A stretch of DNA of 16,418 nucleotides. Source: Burkholderiales bacterium UBA2459. Its GTDB lineage: Bacteria; Pseudomonadota; Gammaproteobacteria; Burkholderiales; Burkholderiaceae_E. This document shows, one piece after another, positions 13,996-16,418 of the stretch (position 1 is its first letter; each line of letters begins with the position of its first letter). The notes under the pieces are model-generated. The model saw nothing but the letters and a program-made list of their open reading frames with translations, did no database searches and was not told the DNA's origin. The stretch lies in NCBI GenBank assembly GCA_002342365.1, contig DDPV01000012.1, positions 64,949 through 81,366 on the forward strand, given 5' to 3'. Position numbers and translations under genes: made by a program.

Positions 13996-15222
13996 CTATT
14001 CCAATTCAGCGCGCTTGCGCTCGTTGTTCAAATGAAAAGCTCCGCGCATCACAATTGCCTGGCCTTCGCTCAGGCCACGAATCACCGGCCGCTTACCGTT
14101 GATGGATGCACCGACCTCGACGGGGATCATCCTGAAGCCGCCGTCTGGCTGGTGCAAGAACACATAGTCTCGATCGCTTTCGCGAACCACCGCGCTGTCG
14201 GGAATCGCCAGTCGCTCTTCACGATCACCGAAAAGTCGCATCGTTGCAAACATTTGCGGCTTGAGCTCGCGCGATGCGTTGTCGACTTCTGTGCGCACCG
14301 TGATCGTTCTCGTGTCTGGCTGAATCGTGTCGCTGACAAACACGATACGACCGCGAAACCGCTTATCGCCCAGTGCCAGCACTTGCAGATCGACAACCTG
14401 ACCCAGGTACACACTGGCTGCAGCCTGCTCAGGCAAGGCACCAACCGCCCAAACGGTGCTGAGATCGGCCACCGTGAACAGAGCGTCACCCGGTTGTGCA
14501 ACCTGTCCCTGACTCACTTTGCGCTCGACAATCACCCCGCCTCTTGTTGCGATGACGCCTACCGTGGGGTCGAGTTGACCAAGTTCGCGAAGGCGCTTTT
14601 GCATCGTGTGGTCAATGCCAAGCAGCGAAAGGTGGTCGGAGGCTGCCCGCATCTCGGCTCTCGCAATCGACTGCTCGGATTCGCGACGCTGCAGCTCTGC
14701 GGCTGAAATCACATCGGCCTTAAAGAGTTGTTGAGCCCGCTCAAGTGCCCGTTCGGCAAGCGAGAATGCGGCGTTGGCGCGCAGGAAATTGAGCTGGGCC
14801 TGCGTGAGCTCGGTGCTGCTGATGCGCGCAAGCACTTCGCCTGCCCTCACGCGGGAACCCACATCGACCGCGATTTCAACGACTCTGCCCGTGACTGAGG
14901 CACCGATGCGGGTGACCCGCTTCTCGTCAACTTCGATGCGACCCGGGATTTCCTGGACGCGTTCGATAGCCATTTTGGCAGCCTGACCGATTTCAAAGCG
15001 CTTGAGCATATCCTCCCGCGGACGCACGACATTGCCGTCATCTTCGTTGTCCTTGGCTGCGGCTTGACTCGCAGCGCCTCCGTTGCTGGCCGCTTCTTTT
15101 TTCGCAGCATGCTTTTCGGTTGGAGCCGATTGCGTGGACTGGGGATCCTTGCTGCAGGCTGCAAGCATCAGACAGAGCAGGGCAGTGGCAGCCGCGGGCG
15201 CATGGATCACAGGAAGGCGCAT
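13996..15222 (-). CDS. Periplasmic adaptor (membrane fusion) lipoprotein of metal efflux system, CzcB-like
   Basis: This 408-residue adaptor links the RND pump to the outer-membrane channel. Residues 1-23 are a lipoprotein signal with lipobox L-A-A-C (Cys23). An Ala/Lys/Ser/Asp-rich linker (24-66) follows. The barrel-sandwich (lipoyl-like) half-motif is at about 105-135 (V-T-G-R-V-V-E-I-A-V-D-V-G-S-R-V), then an alpha-helical hairpin at about 137-215, and the second lipoyl half at about 222-250 (G-G-V-I-V-E-R-K-V-S-Q-G-Q-V). The beta-barrel and membrane-proximal domains complete the protein (V-W-A-V-G-A-L-P-E, then P-D-T-R-T-I-T-V-R). No His-rich or Met-rich metal-binding end is seen, unlike some CzcB and CusB proteins. 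Only 2 bp separate its ATG from the outer-membrane factor stop and 3 bp separate its stop from the pump, so translation is probably coupled. Confidence 0.93.
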   Translation of the reverse strand: MRLPVIHAPAAATALLCLMLAACSKDPQSTQSAPTEKHAAKKEAASNGGAASQAAAKDNEDDGNVVRPREDMLKRFEIGQAAKMAIERVQEIPGRIEVDEKRVTRIGASVTGRVVEIAVDVGSRVRAGEVLARISSTELTQAQLNFLRANAAFSLAERALERAQQLFKADVISAAELQRRESEQSIARAEMRAASDHLSLLGIDHTMQKRLRELGQLDPTVGVIATRGGVIVERKVSQGQVAQPGDALFTVADLSTVWAVGALPEQAAASVYLGQVVDLQVLALGDKRFRGRIVFVSDTIQPDTRTITVRTEVDNASRELKPQMFATMRLFGDREERLAIPDSAVVRESDRDYVFLHQPDGGFRMIPVEVGASINGKRPVIRGLSEGQAIVMRGAFHLNNERKRAELE

Positions 15223-15224
15223 GG

Positions 15225-16418
15225 TTACTTTGTCCGGGTTTGGTTGGGGTGTGCAGGTGAGCTTTCGCCGTGGTTCATGTCAAAACTCAAGACCTGCAAT
15301 GCGATCGCCGCTGCTTGTTGCTCAAACCGGGCGCTTAGTAAATCCGCACGAATCTGACGCAAGACCCTTTGGGCATCGATCACATCGAGAATGCCTCGTT
15401 CGCCAAAGCGGTAAGCGGCTTCGGCCACACGCAAGGCGGCCTCAGCCTGACGAACTGCGCCTTCGTCTAGCGATTTGACACGCAGCGCGGCAATCTCCAG
15501 CGCAGCCGATGCGCTGTCGAATTCACGCAAGAGACTTTGCTCGCGGGTTTTGAGTGCAACCGAGGCACGCTGAACCTGGGATTGCGCCAAATCGATGGCT
15601 GCCTTTCTCGGATCCAGTAAAGGCACTGCGATCGTTGCGCCGAGCACGGTTTCATAACGATTCGGGCGATCAACACCCCGGTCCCGAAGCTGGCTTAACT
15701 GCAGGTCGACGCCCGGCCAGCGGCTTGCTCTGGCCTCATTGACGCGCTCGGATGCGGCATTGAATTCAGCGCCCAAGGCCAGCAAATCGGGGTGATTCTT
15801 CAGAAAGCGCATCCGCATGCGATCGCGCTCGGGTAGGTCGACTGGATCTTCAAGGCTGGCATTGATGCTCCAGCCGGTCGGCAGGTCAACGCCTAGGAGT
15901 TGCTGCAGTCGGATCCTCGCTTGCTCGAGCGCGAGCCTTGCGACCTGGGTGCGTTGCTGGGCACCGATCAACTCAGCCTCGGCCTTGATGAGTTCGTAAC
16001 GCGCTGCATCACCGCTTTCAACGCGCAACTTCACCCGCGCCCGCGTGGACTCGAGCAGCAAACGCGCTTCATCGGCGGCTTTGATTTCTGCTTGCCTCAG
16101 CACAACTTCGTAGGCCGAACGACGCACCAGGCCCGCAACCTGGGCGCGAATCCATTGCAGCCGGGCTGCCTGAGCCTGCGATAAAAAGCGAGCCGAGGCG
16201 ATACGGGACTCGCGAAGCGCGGGATTTTCAACAAATTGACTGAGCGACAGATTTTGAAGCTGCGCGCTGCGGTCTTGCAAAATCGCTTGGCTCGATTCCC
16301 GGCCGAGTCCGAATTCAACCCGAGGGTTTTGCAATACGCCAGTCAGGGACTGCGCAGCCTTCGCGCTCACCAAGTCAGCGCGCGAAAGCAACAAATCGGG
16401 GTTGTTTTCGATTGCAAG
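15225..16418 (-). CDS. TolC-like outer-membrane efflux factor, CzcC/CusC-like, 5' partial
   Basis: Outer-membrane channel component of the efflux complex. The frame runs open to the window edge and begins L-A-I-E-N-N-P-D-L-L, the usual first structural repeat of outer-membrane efflux proteins, so the signal peptide and start lie beyond 16418. The TTG at 16394 is an internal Leu codon. The visible part of about 397 codons has two halves of long, Ala/Arg/Glu-rich coiled-coil helices. The second half repeats the pattern K-N-H-P-D-L-L-A-L-G-A-E and has the strand region V-L-G-A-T-I-A-V-P-L-L-D. It ends in R-F-G-E-R-G-I-L-D-V-I-D-A-Q-R and a polar tail. It is the first visible gene of the efflux operon. 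The operon's promoter and any metal-sensing regulator would lie outside the window. Confidence 0.92.
   Translation of the reverse strand, partial: LAIENNPDLLLSRADLVSAKAAQSLTGVLQNPRVEFGLGRESSQAILQDRSAQLQNLSLSQFVENPALRESRIASARFLSQAQAARLQWIRAQVAGLVRRSAYEVVLRQAEIKAADEARLLLESTRARVKLRVESGDAARYELIKAEAELIGAQQRTQVARLALEQARIRLQQLLGVDLPTGWSINASLEDPVDLPERDRMRMRFLKNHPDLLALGAEFNAASERVNEARASRWPGVDLQLSQLRDRGVDRPNRYETVLGATIAVPLLDPRKAAIDLAQSQVQRASVALKTREQSLLREFDSASAALEIAALRVKSLDEGAVRQAEAALRVAEAAYRFGERGILDVIDAQRVLRQIRADLLSARFEQQAAAIALQVLSFDMNHGESSPAHPNQTRTK

Noticed and set aside
13855..14706. 283-codon open frame on the plus strand across the adaptor and pump start
   Set aside because: It is antisense to two clearly homologous genes, has no family signature, and its composition is that of a complement frame.

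Overview
The window reads as chromosomal DNA of a moderately GC-rich Gram-negative bacterium, most likely a betaproteobacterium of Burkholderiales type. This is an inference from gene content (flagellar fliG, a lipoprotein, a tripartite RND efflux system, a periplasmic rhodanese beside a YeeE/YedE protein) and general protein style. No rRNA or marker gene is present to prove it. Genes are tightly packed. I see no tRNA, rRNA, CRISPR array, insertion sequence or phage gene.

Layout. (1) 1-2237, plus strand: the end of a peptide/nickel-type ABC importer. It holds a DppC-like permease (5' end outside the window) whose stop overlaps the start of an ATPase with two fused nucleotide-binding domains (DppD+DppF type). 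(2) 2219-3997, minus strand: an orphan membrane-bound hybrid histidine kinase with a C-terminal receiver, converging on the ATPase gene and overlapping it by 19 bp. (3) 4148-4894, plus strand: a short-chain dehydrogenase, divergent from the kinase. The shared intergenic region holds a perfect 16-bp palindrome with an extra half-site. (4) 7392-4948, minus strand: a compact sulfur-handling operon, in order an exported two-domain rhodanese, a YeeE/YedE-family membrane protein, and an unrecognised 56-residue single-span protein with one C-terminal cysteine. Upstream on the same strand is a DUF3429 membrane protein (8063-7587). (5) 8330-9085, plus strand: an unrecognised membrane-anchored Ala/Pro/Gly-rich protein. 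Its gene ends in a hexamer repeat in which one stop codon appears to cut off a Ser-Lys/Ser-Arg tail. (6) 9583-9152, minus strand: a small lipoprotein. Divergent from it is a lone fliG (9795-10895) with no other flagellar gene beside it. (7) 16418-10906, minus strand: an outer-membrane factor (5' end outside the window), a lipoprotein adaptor and an RND pump, with 2-3 bp between genes. This is a CzcCBA/CusCBA-like heavy-metal efflux operon.

How the parts work together. The RND operon spans inner membrane, periplasm and outer membrane as one export complex. The rhodanese/YeeE/small-protein operon probably moves reduced sulfur between periplasm and cytoplasm. The ABC genes are one importer. The kinase, dehydrogenase, Ala/Pro-rich protein, lipoprotein and fliG are not obviously linked to their neighbours.

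The parts most worth a second look are the small cysteine protein of the sulfur operon, the stop codon inside the SK/SR repeat, the isolated but apparently intact fliG, the palindromic operator candidate at 4044-4059, and the mixed metal-specificity signals of the RND pump.
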